In this document: piece by piece, positions 1-12,489 of the stretch
Position numbering within the stretch: the stretch's first letter is position 1
How the letters are laid out: the number at the start of each line of letters is the position of its first letter
Assembly: GCA_019054805.1 (NCBI GenBank)
Contig: JAHQIY010000014.1
Location: forward strand, 2,356,001 to 2,420,000
Origin: Brachionus manjavacas
Taxonomy: Eukaryota > Rotifera > Eurotatoria > Ploima > Brachionidae
Direction: 5' to 3'
DNA: 64,000 nt
Made by a program: the position numbers and the translations under genes
The notes under the pieces: model-generated
The model's database searches: none
Seen by the model: only the letters and a program-made list of their open reading frames with translations
What the model was told of the DNA's origin: nothing

Positions 1-345
1 CAATTAGTGATGAGGTCGGTTTGATTGCATTCGATAAAGCTAATACGGTTATTAGAGATCTACTATGACTTTAAAGAGACATGCGCTCGGTTTTTCTTTA
101 TTTTTGTTGTTGTTGTTGTTGTTGTCCACACAAGATTTGTTGATGAGGATGAAGATTAGACATTGTGTGACGCCCATGTCGTTCACTTTAAACTAAAAGT
201 TTTAAAAGTTAATCGCTTTTGGACTAAGGCAATTTTTTTTAAGAAAAGAAGATCACAATTTATGATTAAGAGATAAAAGATTGTCATTGTGTACTAATAT
301 AATTAATAGGCGGATGCAATTTTCCCTTCATAGTTTTATTCTCAT
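1..345. repeat. Left block of a long direct duplication (copy A)
   Basis: Nearly base-for-base the same as 16476-16822, including a (GTT)n run near 104-123. It starts at the first base of the window, so the copy probably continues to the left. In copy B this block lies just upstream of the cyclin D gene, so it may be promoter-distal DNA of that locus. No coding frame is apparent. Confidence 0.95.
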
Positions 346-904
346 TTCTTAAAGAGCGATTAATACAGTCTTTGAATTTTTATTTAAATTAAATTTTTTC
401 CTTGAAATTTCATCTATGTATTAATCTTTTCATTGAAATTTTTTTCATTTTTTTCATGCTTCTAAAACATATAAAACATAGTTATTCACACAACCATTAT
501 AAAATTTTTCGTTTAACAGTTCCTTGCATCACCAAAATTGGAAAATACTTGGTTAAATTAAAAAAAAAACACTCTCACATTCACCCATTTTATTTTTTTT
601 TAGGGTAAATTTTAAATAAACTAATAATCACATTTAAAATACTTTTATTAATAAAGTTAAAAATAGAATTCACTATTCAGCAATAAACATCAAATTTAAT
701 AGATTATTCTTTGTTTATTTTTAATAAATTTTTTTGCTCTCTTTAGAACTCTGTTTAGTACAGAGCGAATTTATTTATGACACCCCGAATCAGAAAAAAA
801 TCAAAAAATAATTTTATTCACAATATTTTAGAAAAATATTATTTTTAAACATTTTAGCACAAAATTAGTAAAAATAATAACCCAATTTTTTAAAAATTTT
901 TTCC

Positions 905-1160
905 TTATTCACTCCTTGTGGAGCATAGGGTCATTACTTTTGATTTCCACTCAAGTCGATCTTTTGCCTTTACCCTTGCTTCTCCCCATGTCATCCCCAT
1001 TTCGATGAGCTCTTTCGTGATTGTTGACCTCCATGTTACTGCTGGTCGTCCTACCTTACATCGCCCTTGAGGTGTCCATTGAAGGGCCCTTTTCGGTGTC
1101 CGTGTATCTTTCATTCTAAGTACATGCCCGAGCCATCGCAGCCTTTTGTTCTTAATGCTA
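905..1160 (-). mobile_element. LINE fragment: C-terminal tail of a reverse transcriptase ORF
   Basis: The minus frame opens with a RLRWLGHVLRM-type segment, continues with a GRPAVTWRSTITKEL-type segment and MGMTWGEA, and ends in LCSTRSE followed by a stop. This order is typical of the extreme C-terminus of animal non-LTR retrotransposon endonuclease/RT polyproteins. Only about 85 residues remain, so the copy is heavily 5'-truncated. It lies in the part of copy A that copy B lacks. Confidence 0.8.
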
Positions 1161-1747
1161 ATTTTTTTTAAATGACACCAAAATATTTAGTTTTTGCCAC
1201 ATTTATTTATTAAGACAAGCCCATTTTTGAAATCTAAAATTAAAGCTTTTTGAAGCTGATACGTCTCCTTTCTCGTTGCTTTCATCATCAAACCATAAAC
1301 ATTTAGGTATTGTATAAGAGCTAATAATGTATTTCAAAATATTTTAAAGGATTTTGCAAAGTTTTATTATTAAAAGTAAAAATGGTATTTTGTTTTTTGT
1401 AAAAGTGATAAAGATTTAAAATTACATTGTTTTGAATTAAATTCATATTAAATTTTTTAAATTTTACACTAACTGAAGTTTTTTTAATAGTAGAAAATTG
1501 TTTATTTAAAAAATCATACTAGCCTTTTTAATTCAGAAACAGTATTTTAAAAGATACACACAATAGTGATCATGGCAATCAAATATCTAATCATTTTAAT
1601 TATGACTTTTAATTTTTATTAATTTTATTTTAGAAATTAAAAGAAAAAATTATATTGAAAAATTCAATTTTGATAGATTTAATATTAATTAATTTATTAA
1701 AATTTAAAGCGAATAATTTTTGGCGATTGTAAGCCTTTTTCATCTTA
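1161..1747. other. AT-rich spacer, no gene seen
   Basis: About 590 bp of very AT-rich sequence without a supportable ORF. It is part of the middle of copy A and has no counterpart in copy B, whose middle (16823-17741) is different sequence. Confidence 0.6.
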
Positions 1748-2693
1748 TTTTTCCTAATATTAAAAACATACCCTTGGATTGATAATATAAATATTTTCCT
1801 TTATATGCTTTCATAAGGAATTTATACAGATGGTTTTTTGATCATTTCTAAGGAAATATTTTTTAAAGAAAATTTTTAAAACAATAAAATTTTATTACAG
1901 AATTGACAAAGATAAAGAAAAAAATCAAAATAAAACTGAATTAAGTGAATTTGATAATATGAAAAAAAATTAATTAAATGAGTTTATATTTTCGTTCTTT
2001 AAAGGTTCTATTCAATAAAGGAAGACTATTTAATTATTTATTTGGCCCATAACAACGTAATCCAAAAGAATAAAAAAAATTTTTAAATGATTTTTTTAAA
2101 CAGCAAATTTTAAATTTAAGTTGTATTTTTTCTAATTTAAAGAATTTTTTTTTTTCAAAATAAAAATGTAATCAAAAAATTAAGCAAGATAGAGATTCAA
2201 TTTTTATCAATTGAATTTGATTAAATGAAAAAAAAGAAATGAATTAGTTGAGTTTATATTTCACTCAAGTCCATATTAACTAAATATATTCAATATCTTT
2301 GGTTTATCTATTCTAGTTGCTATTTTTCAAATAAATATTTGTTCATTCGCTAGATGCACTTGAATACGCGTTGTTGATAATTGCTCGATAGAGAAAGAAA
2401 GTTTGCTAATTAATTTCAAGTTTTGAATGCTTCTAGATATTTAAAAATTTGATTTGATCGATGAGAAAATACTCCTGTGTACTAGAGATTGCTAATATCT
2501 TAAGTTTATTAAGTGATCGTGTGGCTAAGTAAGCTATTGGGTTTCAATAATTATTTATCTTCTTAGAGATACATGCACATCAAGTGGTCCAATATCAACT
2601 AAATAAATTTGACAAGATCAATTTCTATCTAATTAACAATAAGCTAATAAGTTCAATTAATGTAGATGCTATCTTTTATTCAAAAAAAAAAAA
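1748..2693. repeat. Right block of the long direct duplication (copy A)
   Basis: Matches 17742-18690 over about 945 bp with roughly fifteen point differences and small homopolymer length changes, about 98% identity by eye. The match stops in an A-run in both copies (2680-2693 and 18678-18690). There is no coding potential; the ORF at 2584-2769 runs across the end of the repeat and is not conserved in copy B. Confidence 0.93.
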
Positions 2694-3002
2694 AGAAAAT
2701 TTTTTTAAAGAATCCTTTTGTTTAATTTTTTTAAGATTTAAATTATTTTTTTATATAAAATTTATATAAAAGCCAATTTAGTTTTAAATAAAACATTAAA
2801 ATGTAAATTAAATTTTTGTTGAAGCGTTTTTTTAAAACTTATACACTTCAAGAAATATATTAAAAAAATTGTAGATAAAATAATATTTTTGAAATAGTAG
2901 TTTTTAGATCGCGTAAAATATTTTCCAAAACAAAAATAATTAAAAAAAAAAAAAATACTGAATTTAGTGTCAATTTTATTGAATTATTTATTTTTAATTT
3001 AT

Positions 3003-4965
3003 TTGTTTGTTTTCTGTACCGAGCTAGAGCTCCCTCATAAAAATTATAAAAAAAATAAAACTAGAGTTATTAAAATAAGAAAAAATAAAAATAAAATAAT
3101 ATAAATAAGCTAAAAAAATATAAAGAAAGTTTAAAAGAAATATATTGAAATAGGTTGTTACATGTGACAGAAGTTTTAATAGTTTAAGCTTCATGAAAAA
3201 AAGATGAAATAGTAAGGTAGCAATTACACAATTGAGTTGGGTATTCAATATAATAATGTCTTGATCCGAAACCTTGTTTGTATTCATCCACTAGTCTGTC
3301 AACCAATGGAATAAAATGACTCAGTCCTGTCCCAACATATCTCTCACTCAATTCAAAAAATTGATTTGCGACTGTTAGTAATTTAAGTTTATTCAAAGCC
3401 TCATGATGCACCATGTTGGAGGGAGTATCATATTTTAACTAAGGGATAGATCTTACTGCTGTATGCTCAATTGCTTGTAGTTTTTTGATATTATTTTCTG
3501 AAAATGAATTCAAGCAAGGAAAAGAATAGTCTAAAATTGATCCGACTAAAGATTTATATAAATTTCCTAGTGTGTTTTGATTGAGACCCCATTTTTTGTT
3601 TGACAATATCTTAATAATATTTAACCTTTTATTGCAGCGTTCTTTAATTTCGTCTCATAATACATTAAAATTTAACTTAGAATCAAAGAAACTTGATTTC
3701 TTTTTGGCTCACTATTCTGTTTCCATAGATTTTTAAGTTTAGATTATCACCCTCTTTTTTGTACCTAGAAAAGACTACTGAACATGACTTTTCTACTGAT
3801 ATCTTCATTTTCCATTTAATAAGCCATTGTTCTAGTTCGTTCGTGTATTTATTTATCTTATTTTCAAGGTTCCCTTTTTTGTCATAAATGAAGAATGTAA
3901 CTAGATCATCTGCGAAAAGCAGAGAGTATTCATTATTTGTTTTGTTTCTTTTGGAGATGTCTATAATAGATATACTAAATAAAAGAGGACTAATTACTGA
4001 GCCTTAAGGAACACCTGAAGTTATTTGATATTCTTCGCTCAAGTGGTCATTCACATTTACCTTAAATGTCCTACTGTATAAAAAGGATCTAATCCAGTTG
4101 GTCAAGTAATGAGGTGGATTCATTTTTACCAATTCATATCAAAAATTAATCAAAAAATAGTAAATCAATTTAAAAAAAAAAAAGTAAATCTTGATGGAAA
4201 ACCCTATCAAAGGCTTTAGAAATATCAAAAAACATGCAGAAAACTCTTTTTTTCTATTAAATGACCCCAAAATTTTTGAATTAAAAACAAAAGATTATCT
4301 AATGTTCGCCGGAGATTCCTAAATCCAAATTGCTCCTGGATAAGAAGTGAATTTTGTTCTAAAAAATTGTATAATCTTGAATATCCTATTCTTTCCAGTA
4401 ACTTTCCTTAACAACTAATACTAATCTATAATTTAAAGGATCTTGTAAAGTAAAGGCCTTTTATTGAATCAAATTATAATCGAAGTTTTCCACGCTTTCA
4501 GAACTCTATCTTCTCGAAGAGAAAATTAAAAAGTTCTATGATTTCTATTAATGAATTTTTAGGTAAGTTTTTTAACATTAAATCGTGAATTTGGTCAGGT
4601 CCTGATGTCGCTTCATTTTTCAATCTTTTTAAAGATATAATTAATTCATTTTAGCAAATTGGAATTACACTGACTATAATTTCTAAAGAATTCAGAATTA
4701 GAATCAAATATTCCTATATCTTTCTCAGTATCAATTAAATGAGAATTAGGACTAAATATTGAAGATAAGAGTTATCCGAAGCATTTTTCTTTTTCTTCAT
4801 TACTTTTGAATTCCTTATCATTTAAAATCAAATTTTGAATTAAATTTGATACTTTTTTTGATCTAAATTTATTTATTTGTTTTCCAAAAAGGTCTTCTTG
4901 TCAGTGGGTTTTTTCTAATCTTCTCAATAAAATCAAACCAATTTTTTCGTCACAGTCCAGTCAAA
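3003..4965 (-). mobile_element. LINE family A, 5'-truncated copy with decayed RT
   Basis: Read on the minus strand, frames interrupted by stops and shifts give an RT: an N-terminal linker with NPLTRRPFW, a palm region with ITSGVP, the catalytic motif FADDLVTFF (about 3905-3930), ELEQWLIKWKMKISV, then the C-terminal LSERYVGTGLSH region at 3184-3414. The 3' end is a hairpin GAGCTCTAGCTC (3021-3032) followed by an AAATAA-rich tail. The same RT block recurs at 43385-45420, and the same 3' end at 19528-20095. The family belongs to the CR1/Jockey/I group broadly; I cannot place it more finely. The copy is dead: the RT is split over several frames. Confidence 0.85.
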
Positions 4966-5590
4966 ACAGTATGCATACTACTGTTCTACCAATCAATCTT
5001 AATAAAGATTGTGAACAAGTTAAATGCTCAAATTTGGAAAAATTAAGGTATCAATCTAAAAGTCCCTTTTTACCAATGTTCATTTTTTTCAAAGTTTGCA
5101 AATCAGGTGCGTTTCAGAATCACACCAGAATCGAAAAAATTTAAAGTTCAAGCTAATTGTCAAAAAAACTGATATTTAATATAATCAGCATATTTTAGAT
5201 GTTCTGCTGACGAAGTTTGGCATGGATAACTGGACTATTTTACAAATGTTAGTAAAAATGTAGGTAAAATCTTCCTGAAAGATAGAGTTGATGAACAAGT
5301 TGACGCCTCAAGACATCAGCGAAATTTAACTAAAATAACGCTAACTAATCTCTTTATAAAAAGATTTTTTGATAATGACAACAAAAAATTTGCCTCTCGA
5401 ATGGATAAATTATGAAATGTCCTCAACCGTAATTGCTCAGGACTGCGAAATTTTAATTTTATCTTCCACAAATGTAAAAATCCAAAAAAAATGAACGTAA
5501 TTTTTTAATTTCATAAAGAATCGTTCTGAAATTTTAAAAATCGGAAATTAAAGAAAAATTAAAGATATATGAAAAATTGGATATTTTATA
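4966..5590. other. Spacer, no gene recognised
   Basis: AT-rich sequence beyond the apparent 5' truncation of the LINE. It may contain further decayed repeat sequence, but I see no protein frame, RNA gene or clear repeat boundary. Confidence 0.5.
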
Positions 5591-5599
5591 TACCTTATA

Positions 5600-8500
5600 T
5601 AATTGGACGTGTTTGTCCGGATCTGTTAGGATCTGGTGGCTCGGAGTTATAAAACAGATAATAAAGAAAATAAATTAAATAATGATAACAACATTACTAA
5701 TAAATGGCCACTTCTAGCTCAAATAAATAATAAAGTAAACTAAAATATAATGAAAATACTAATAGAATGAAAAAATCTGTCTAATATTTACACAGTGTTA
5801 AATACTAGCGACTAGATCATAGAATTGCATTGTGAAACTATAGACTTGAAAGTTAACTAGAGTTGGTGTTGTAGTTATTTAGAAAACTACAACAAACCTC
5901 TCCGCCAAAGAAAATTGCAAAAAAATAAAATAAAAAAACATATAAAAAGGAAACAAACAAAACTTGGGGACAGTGCGTCTCACTGTTCCTCCATCGGCTC
6001 ATATTTTGAGAACATCTTCGAGTTCTTTTATTTTGTTTTGAGCTTCTTGCAGACTTTTTTAGTTTGTATTAGACGAGTTTCAGCTTCCAGTCTTCTTTCC
6101 TGCTCCTCGCTAAATCGATGTGCCCAATGTGGGAAATTAGGCGCTATTGGAATTCCAGGGTTTGATTTGTCCTTTCGAGGTCTTTAATTTTTCTGCATGG
6201 TACCAGATCGGCATATCATCTTGGTCCACCATCGTTTTCTTTGACCACTGTGCAGATACTGTCTTGATGTCGTGAAGCTTGGCTAGAAGTTTCTGACCTT
6301 CGAACGTAAGGCTGTTTATAAATTTAACCGCTTCACACTTTCGGTTCGTTTTTTACATACGCAGAACGCAATATACCTCATTAAATTCGTTTTTTCTTCT
6401 TCTGGCCCTTTGTTCCCTTAACCCGACATTTGAATCGCTGTCCCCTGAAGGAAAATTTTTTGTGGACATAGGATGAGTATTAAACGTGTCCTTGACATTT
6501 TATTCAGGTTTATTTTGATTTTCTAAAGGCTTCTTGATTTTCTAAAGGCTTTTTGATTTTTCAAATTTTTGGTGAACCTTCTCTTTTGACCATCGGTTTG
6601 GTCGTCTGGTTCTTCATTTATCATTAGTAAGCTATGTCCATTGTGAAAGTATTTCTTCAATCTATTTTTGTGGACCTGTTTCACTTTCGAACGAGGGCTT
6701 GATGCAAGTTTTATTAAATAGTAGCATTTGTTCTCGTTTTTTCCAAAAATTATGAATGGACTATAGTATTTGTGAACAAGACCATTTGACAGACCTTTTA
6801 TTAATTCTGGGTGATTAGTGAGTTCATAATCTCCAATATTGTACTCAAATTTTTTGATTTTCCTGTCATGATATTTGATAACTGCATTTTTATTGATGAA
6901 TGTATGATTGAATTAAAAATTCTCAAATTAAAAAAGTAAATGAATAATATTTTTTTAAATAAATTTTTGAATCTTTTTTCATAAAGATAGCCGTTCAAAA
7001 AGATGGCGGCTACTAAAAAGCCCCTATTGCTAAGCATCCGCTAAAATGGATTGAAAAAAAAAGTTTAACCTATACTTATTATTGATATTTTAGTCAAAAA
7101 AGTTACTGCTTTGGACAGGTATTAGAAGCCGTGGACCTACACCAATTTGTAATTTTTTTTAAAAATAGATTCATAATTAGCATTTATTTTTTTATTCTTT
7201 TTAATTCTTTTTTCTCAAGAAAAGAAGAGAAAAGGAAGAGGAAAGGAAGACAAATCAATGAAGTAAGTTTTATAAAGTATGGTAAGTTTAGGTCCTAACT
7301 CATTTGGTCGTCATCAACAAATGCTGCAATCATCTTCTTTACTATTTTTAATGTTATCTTACTTTGACCATCACATTGTGTGTGTAAAGGAGTTGTTTAT
7401 AACTATGTATAAATGCTCATACACCAGGTCTTAAATCGTTGATTGAAATTGTTTCCCGAATTCTGATAATATTGATTAAGGGATTCCATATCTACTGCAT
7501 CATTTATCAACTTTATTATTTGCAATTGGGGTGGTCTTACTGCTTTTCAGTGCGTGCATTTTTATAAATTTTGTAAAGTTAACAATTATGACTTGAAGAT
7601 ACTTGTTACCACGGCGTGTTACAGGGAATAGACTGCCAAATCAGTACTTATCAATTGATTAAGAAGACATGGTGTTAAGTAGATCAGCATGTCGAGCTGA
7701 TTGAGTGAGCTGAATCTTTTGGCACATCTAATGATTTCGTCTTAGAGAAATGCTCTGTAAAATCTATCGATTATTTAGACAATGTATTTGATTTTCTTAG
7801 TTGAACATTATAAATTGTGCTGTGAATTTGGTTGACAATTTGCTCTAATATTAGTTTGGTACAACGAGTTGTGTTGTTTTGAAACCATTCCTATCTTTCT
7901 TATGAAAAATATCAACAAGCTAAAATGGTCGTACTGTTTATTGTATACGACGTGTTTGGCTCTCAAAAATTGAGATCTTGGTTTTTCAGCCCCATTTTAC
8001 AGGATAAGTCCTTTTATCCACTGGACTTATACGTCCTTCTCTTGTTCTCAAATTTGCTCTCAAAATCATTCTCGATAGAAGAACTTGGATTCAGAGCTAT
8101 TCTATCGGCGTTCGTTTTTCCACTCTCAGAATTCAACACCAATCAGGACTGAAGTTGGTTATTTGTTGCTGGTTTTCCGTATTTCGAAAAACCCAAAGCC
8201 CTATTTGGGTCTGGTTTAATATTTCCTTTGGACATCACATTTCCCAACACTTGAATTTCAAAAATAACTCTCAGTGAATTATCGAATATAAATCGTTGTA
8301 AACATGCTTCGATAAAACGTCGAAACCATGCAGGGGAATATTTGATGCCCATTGGCACTGAAAGATACTCAAATAGACCAAATTTACGATTAAAGCAATA
8401 TATTGTATTGAGTTCGGATGGAGAGGAATTTTGTGGTATGCTGCTTTCATTTCGATTCTAGTAAAGGTGTCTGCATCTTTCAATTTATAATACAAGTCAT

Positions 8501-9120
8501 TTATAGACGGGATCGGCTTGTTGACATCCTTTAGAACTTTGTTGAGTGGTTTGTTTTACACTGTAATTCGATTTGAACATCAGTTTTGTAAAGGAAAACA
8601 CCATTGACTTCTGCTCGGTCGAAAAATGCCGGCTATCAATTGGTTGCTTAATTCGTTTTTGACTTTCTTCTTAAGATTCCAAGGAAGTGGTCTACATCTA
8701 CATTTGATTGGTTTATAATTTGGGCCTTATAGCTCTATTTCAAATGCTACATTTGAGTTTTTGTTTGGTTTCAAATCCTGAACTTACCGAGACTTCTTCA
8801 ATTTTGTCTTTTATAATATTTCGTGTGTTTTCAACGGTCACCATATTTTGATCATTTTTTGAAATGGTAGTTTTTTTTAAATCCGGAACGATTTCAGACT
8901 CAATCAAATTGCCACTTTTTTTGGTTTTGGGATTTCTTCCTCCCCCTTTCAAAAGTTTTTTTTAAGGATGTTCTCCAACATCAAAAATTGGTAATATTTC
9001 CGATTTTATCATCTTTCAGATTGAGATGAGTGCCTGTTTTCTCGTCTTTTTTAAACTTATTTCACACATCTCTTTTCTTAGCATTCTACCCACTTCATCG
9101 GAAATCGTTTTTACCATTGT
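5600..9120 (-). mobile_element. Ty3/gypsy-type LTR retrotransposon fossil, broken
   Basis: Parts recognisable on the minus strand in the expected gypsy order: a basic region upstream of RT (about 8740-8952), RT core (about 8140-8560, with the gypsy-style segment around IPLHPNS), and an integrase C-terminal region (about 6580-6890). An LTR-like end lies near 5893, where a purine-rich tract is followed by TGTTGTAG. The paired LTR was not found. The copy is old and broken, with many breaks (well over ten). A second fragment of a similar element lies at 11190-12480. Confidence 0.7.
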
Positions 9121-9129
9121 TATTATTCA

Positions 9130-9600
9130 TCTTTTTATAGAGACTCGGACTCATAATTTAACGACTAAGACTTGAATAAATTGGAATCTGAAAATAACAC
9201 TGTATAGTCCAAGTCCACAAAAAAATATCAAGATTTTAAGTACAAACAGACCCTAAAAAATTGGCTCACACACAAATGAATCAATATCTAGTCATTCCTT
9301 AGATTTTATTAGTGAGTATAAAATTGAAAAAAGAGTGTTTAAAATCTTGAGTGATGGAGCATCAAATAAGATTAAAGCTTTTGATAATGATCATATTGAA
9401 GAATATTAAGACAATTTTTCTAGAATTATGCGAATTGACGGACGAGGAGAACAAAGAGCTTAATATTTAAGACAAGAAGAAATAACTTAATTTTTGATTT
9501 TTTAGACTCGAGTCCAATAGACTCCCGAGTCAAACTCGGACTCGGACTTATGATTGCCTAAGTATTTTTCTAAAGACTCAGACTCAAAAACGCGTCTGAA
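9130..9600. repeat. Clustered GACTCGGACT-type repeats
   Basis: The motif ACTCGGACT(C/T)AT(A/G)AT occurs near 9145-9175 and again near 9535-9560. Further GACTC units lie at 9505-9535 and 9575-9590. They resemble the subterminal repeats of some DNA transposons, but no terminal inverted repeat or transposase frame was identified. Related AAGTCC-type clusters occur near 28030 and 43060. Confidence 0.35.
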
Positions 9601-9612
9601 AAGCTCTATTTC

Positions 9613-9735
9613 TATCCCGTTTTTAAAAATAGACAAAACATCGTATCTAACAGTAATTTTAAAAATAGACAAATCATCTTATAGTAATTTTCTTAAATAA
9701 CGGAAAAATCCCGTTTTGATATATTAGAAAAATAT
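9613..9735. repeat. Left flanking repeat of the FLYWCH ORF (TCCCGTTTT units)
   Basis: Contains TCCCGTTTT twice (near 9617 and 9708) and a tandem pair of a ~36-bp unit beginning TTTTAAAAATAGACAAA. The reverse complement, AAAACGGGA, is the core of the array at 10560-10880. The two repeats therefore flank the ORF at 9946-10362 in opposite orientation, as the ends of a Mutator-like element might. Confidence 0.45.
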
Positions 9736-9945
9736 ACTATTTTCTTTGAAATTATTTCCGGAATTTTTCTTTTATCTATTATGGATGCTAAAACTTATTA
9801 GTTTGAATGCGTCCGCATGCGAAATTATGTTAATCCAAAAGAGATAATTGACAACTAATTTTTTATTAATAAAAAACTCTTGATTATTTTTGAATAAAAA
9901 CTAATCAATCAGCATTTATTAAATAAAATAATTTTAAATTGAATA

Positions 9946-10362
9946 ATGTCTGAATCAAACAAAAATACTGTTGAAATCTTGTCAAGCAATTATGGTATCA
10001 CCCAGCAAAACAAATCGCGCCCAATAGCGATGGTAAATGGGTATCGATATAGATGGAAAGATGACAAAAAATATTCAACAAGATACGTGTGTATAAATTC
10101 AAAATGCTATGCCAGTTTGACTTTAAAAGGAGACCAAGTATTGAAATTTATTTTCAGTGATAATAATGATTCTTTTAATATAATTGAGTCGCTTATAAAT
10201 AGTAAGAATTTAGAAAGAATGAGAAAAGCCAAACGAGATGAGCAAGAACGTGTTTTAAGAGCAATGGCTGAGAGAAAAGAAGCTTTAACAGATTCGGATA
10301 TCAAGAATGAAGCAAAGAGGTTGTGGGCGAAAAATGGGTATCAAAAATGGACCAAGAATTAG
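9946..10362 (+). CDS. FLYWCH-like zinc-binding domain ORF (138 aa)
   Basis: Residues about 27-68 resemble the start of a FLYWCH domain: an aromatic-rich strand (NGYRYRW), then YVCINSKCYASL with the two cysteines of the metal site. The expected downstream His is not obvious, so the domain may be incomplete. Residues 85-138 form a charged helix rich in Lys, Arg and Glu. A further ~30 codons with similar character follow in another frame up to about 10440 (segment QELAKASLISKV), so the 3' end may be frameshifted. FLYWCH domains occur in host regulators and alongside Mutator-like transposases. The inverted flanking repeats favour a transposon passenger, but no transposase is seen. The frame is otherwise clean. 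Confidence 0.5.
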   Translation: MSESNKNTVEILSSNYGITQQNKSRPIAMVNGYRYRWKDDKKYSTRYVCINSKCYASLTLKGDQVLKFIFSDNNDSFNIIESLINSKNLERMRKAKRDEQERVLRAMAERKEALTDSDIKNEAKRLWAKNGYQKWTKN

Positions 10363-10559
10363 CAAAAGCAAGTTTAATCAGTAAAGTAAGAACTGAGGAA
10401 AAACAAAAAAGGACTTGGATTTTTGGAAAGATATTCATGTAAAGCTGACTATTAAGAAAAGTTATTTTTTCTGATAAATTTAAATTTTAATTATATTACT
10501 ATCTTATTTATATACTAAATAAATAATAATTGCCTTAATAATTTCTCATTTTATTTGTC

Positions 10560-10880
10560 TTAAAAAAATGGATATATTCGCATTTTTTTATTGGTATAAA
10601 AAAATAACAGGATAATTTTCCTTTTTTCTTTTTGGGATTAAAAAAAAATGGAACATTTTTCTTATTTGCAAAAAGGAAATAGTTTTCTTAGATAAGTAAA
10701 CGGAATGTTTTTTCTTATTTTAAAAACCGGATAGATTTCTTAAATAAGAAAAGGGGATGAATTTCTTTATTAAAAAAAACGAGATAATTGTTTAAAATAA
10801 GAGAACGGGATAATTTTCAACCGGATTACTTTTTGGGATGAAAAAAAAACGGGATGATTTTACTTTTTACCTTTTTTTTG
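10560..10880. repeat. Degenerate array of AAAACGGGATAATTTT units
   Basis: At least seven imperfect copies of a 25-35 bp unit with core (A)nCGGGAT(A/G)ATTTT separated by T-rich spacers, for example near 10797-10815, 10830-10845 and 10850-10865. It is the inverted counterpart of the units at 9613-9735. It could be the right end of a composite or Mutator-like element enclosing the FLYWCH ORF. Confidence 0.5.
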
Positions 10881-11189
10881 TTTATAGTTTTTTTTCTTTT
10901 TAAATTTACAATTTTTTATATCATGAAAAAATATTTCTTTATTTTCAACCTGCTTACAAAGCTTTTGAAAATATAATTTTCACTTTTCTTAAAGGGTGTC
11001 TTCTACTTCGATAATTGCTAGTGCTAGAGATCTTCCTAGGTCTTCTCGTATCTTCCTTTGAAAGGTCTTCTGTAATGTGATAATTATTAAAATAACAATC
11101 TAAATTTTTTGTAATGTTTTGGTCCTGAGACAGAAAAATTATTTCTTGCTAAACGGCTAGGATTAATTATTTTTTAAATCTATTTATAA

Positions 11190-12480
11190 TGACAATCAGC
11201 TACTTCTTTACATTTGTCTATTTTATTTTGTAGGTTTGTTTCGTTATTTTAGCCAAAACTTCATAAGGTCCTTTCAAAGATTTAGACAGCAAAGGATTTT
11301 AACCTTTCTTTTTTACAGAATTTAATAGCCATTCCTAACCACCAAAGTTAAAATTAATCTGCTTTAAATTTCCATCAAAGTTTTTTTTTCATTCAATCAA
11401 TCATCATGCTAAAATACTTTATCAAATAACTATATCAAATTGGGGTATAAATCTTTCCTTTAGATCATTAACAAAGTCACAGTAGTTTATTACAACATAA
11501 CTTTTTTCACTTAGAAAAACCAAATAAATAGGGAACTTCAGCTTCCTTCCGTGCATTAATTCAAATGAGGTTTGTCATGTTGTCCAGTTTACAGCAGTTT
11601 TGTAAGCGAAAGCCATTTTGTCTAACAGGATATCCCAGTTGGCCTGATTTTTGTCTTTGAAAACTTTATCATTGAAATCAACGTTCAATTAAATTTTTCC
11701 GTTTGTCGTTCTATTAAACAAGAAACTCCTTGGTACACCATGTCGACAAACTAGGTTCATAAAACACTTTGCAGCTTCATTTGGCTCTAATGTTTTTAGA
11801 TTGTAGAATTCAATCCATTCGGTGATGTGACAAATAAAGACTATTATGTATTTTGAACCGTCTTTTATTCCTGGAAATGGACCCAATATTGGTAAGTTTC
11901 CTTTTTATGTTGTTGAGTAAATTCTTTCTGTAGAGATCAATTTTCTACTCTAATTTGTAATCAGTTTCAGTTCACCATTTCTTTTTTTAGAAAGCACACT
12001 TGCTATACCAATATTGCGTCCGTTTCTAGCTTGAAAACATAATCGAAATTCGGAAAAATAAGAAAATTTTCACTTGTTATGATATCTTTAAAAAGATCAA
12101 AATAATTACTACATTAGTCATCAAAATGTTTTTCGAACTTTTTGTTTTTTTTAAATGAAGCAAACAAAGGTTTTGCTATTCATAGTTTTCAATAAATTTT
12201 CTTTAAAAACCTGTTATAGTGAGAAAACTCTGAAGCTGTTTGACGGATTTCGGTCTCTTTAAGTTCTTTATCACTTTAACATTGTCTTCACAGGGTAAAA
12301 GTCCATTCCGATTTATTACATGTCCCAAAAATATGACTTCATCTTTCATAAAGAAGCATTTATCTTTTTATAAACTTAACGTTGCAGCTCTTAATTTCAG
12401 TCTTTATCTTATCTCTATCTCCAGAAATTCTATTTAAATCTAGATAATTATCAAATCTTGCTAGCCATATATCCACATTT
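11190..12480 (-). mobile_element. Second Ty3/gypsy-type fossil fragment, broken
   Basis: On the minus strand, the end of an RT domain is recognisable around 12220-12400 and an integrase core-like frame at 11689-11886, in gypsy order. No LTRs were identified. The fragment is old, with many breaks (about ten or more). It is related in type to the fossil at 5600-9120, but I cannot tell whether both derive from one element split by the insertion of the FLYWCH block. Confidence 0.65.
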
Positions 12481-12489
12481 GTATCTTAA

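Noticed and set aside
402-608. 68-codon hydrophobic frame near the window start
   Set aside because: Low-complexity Phe/Ile/Lys translation of AT-rich DNA; not shared with copy B.
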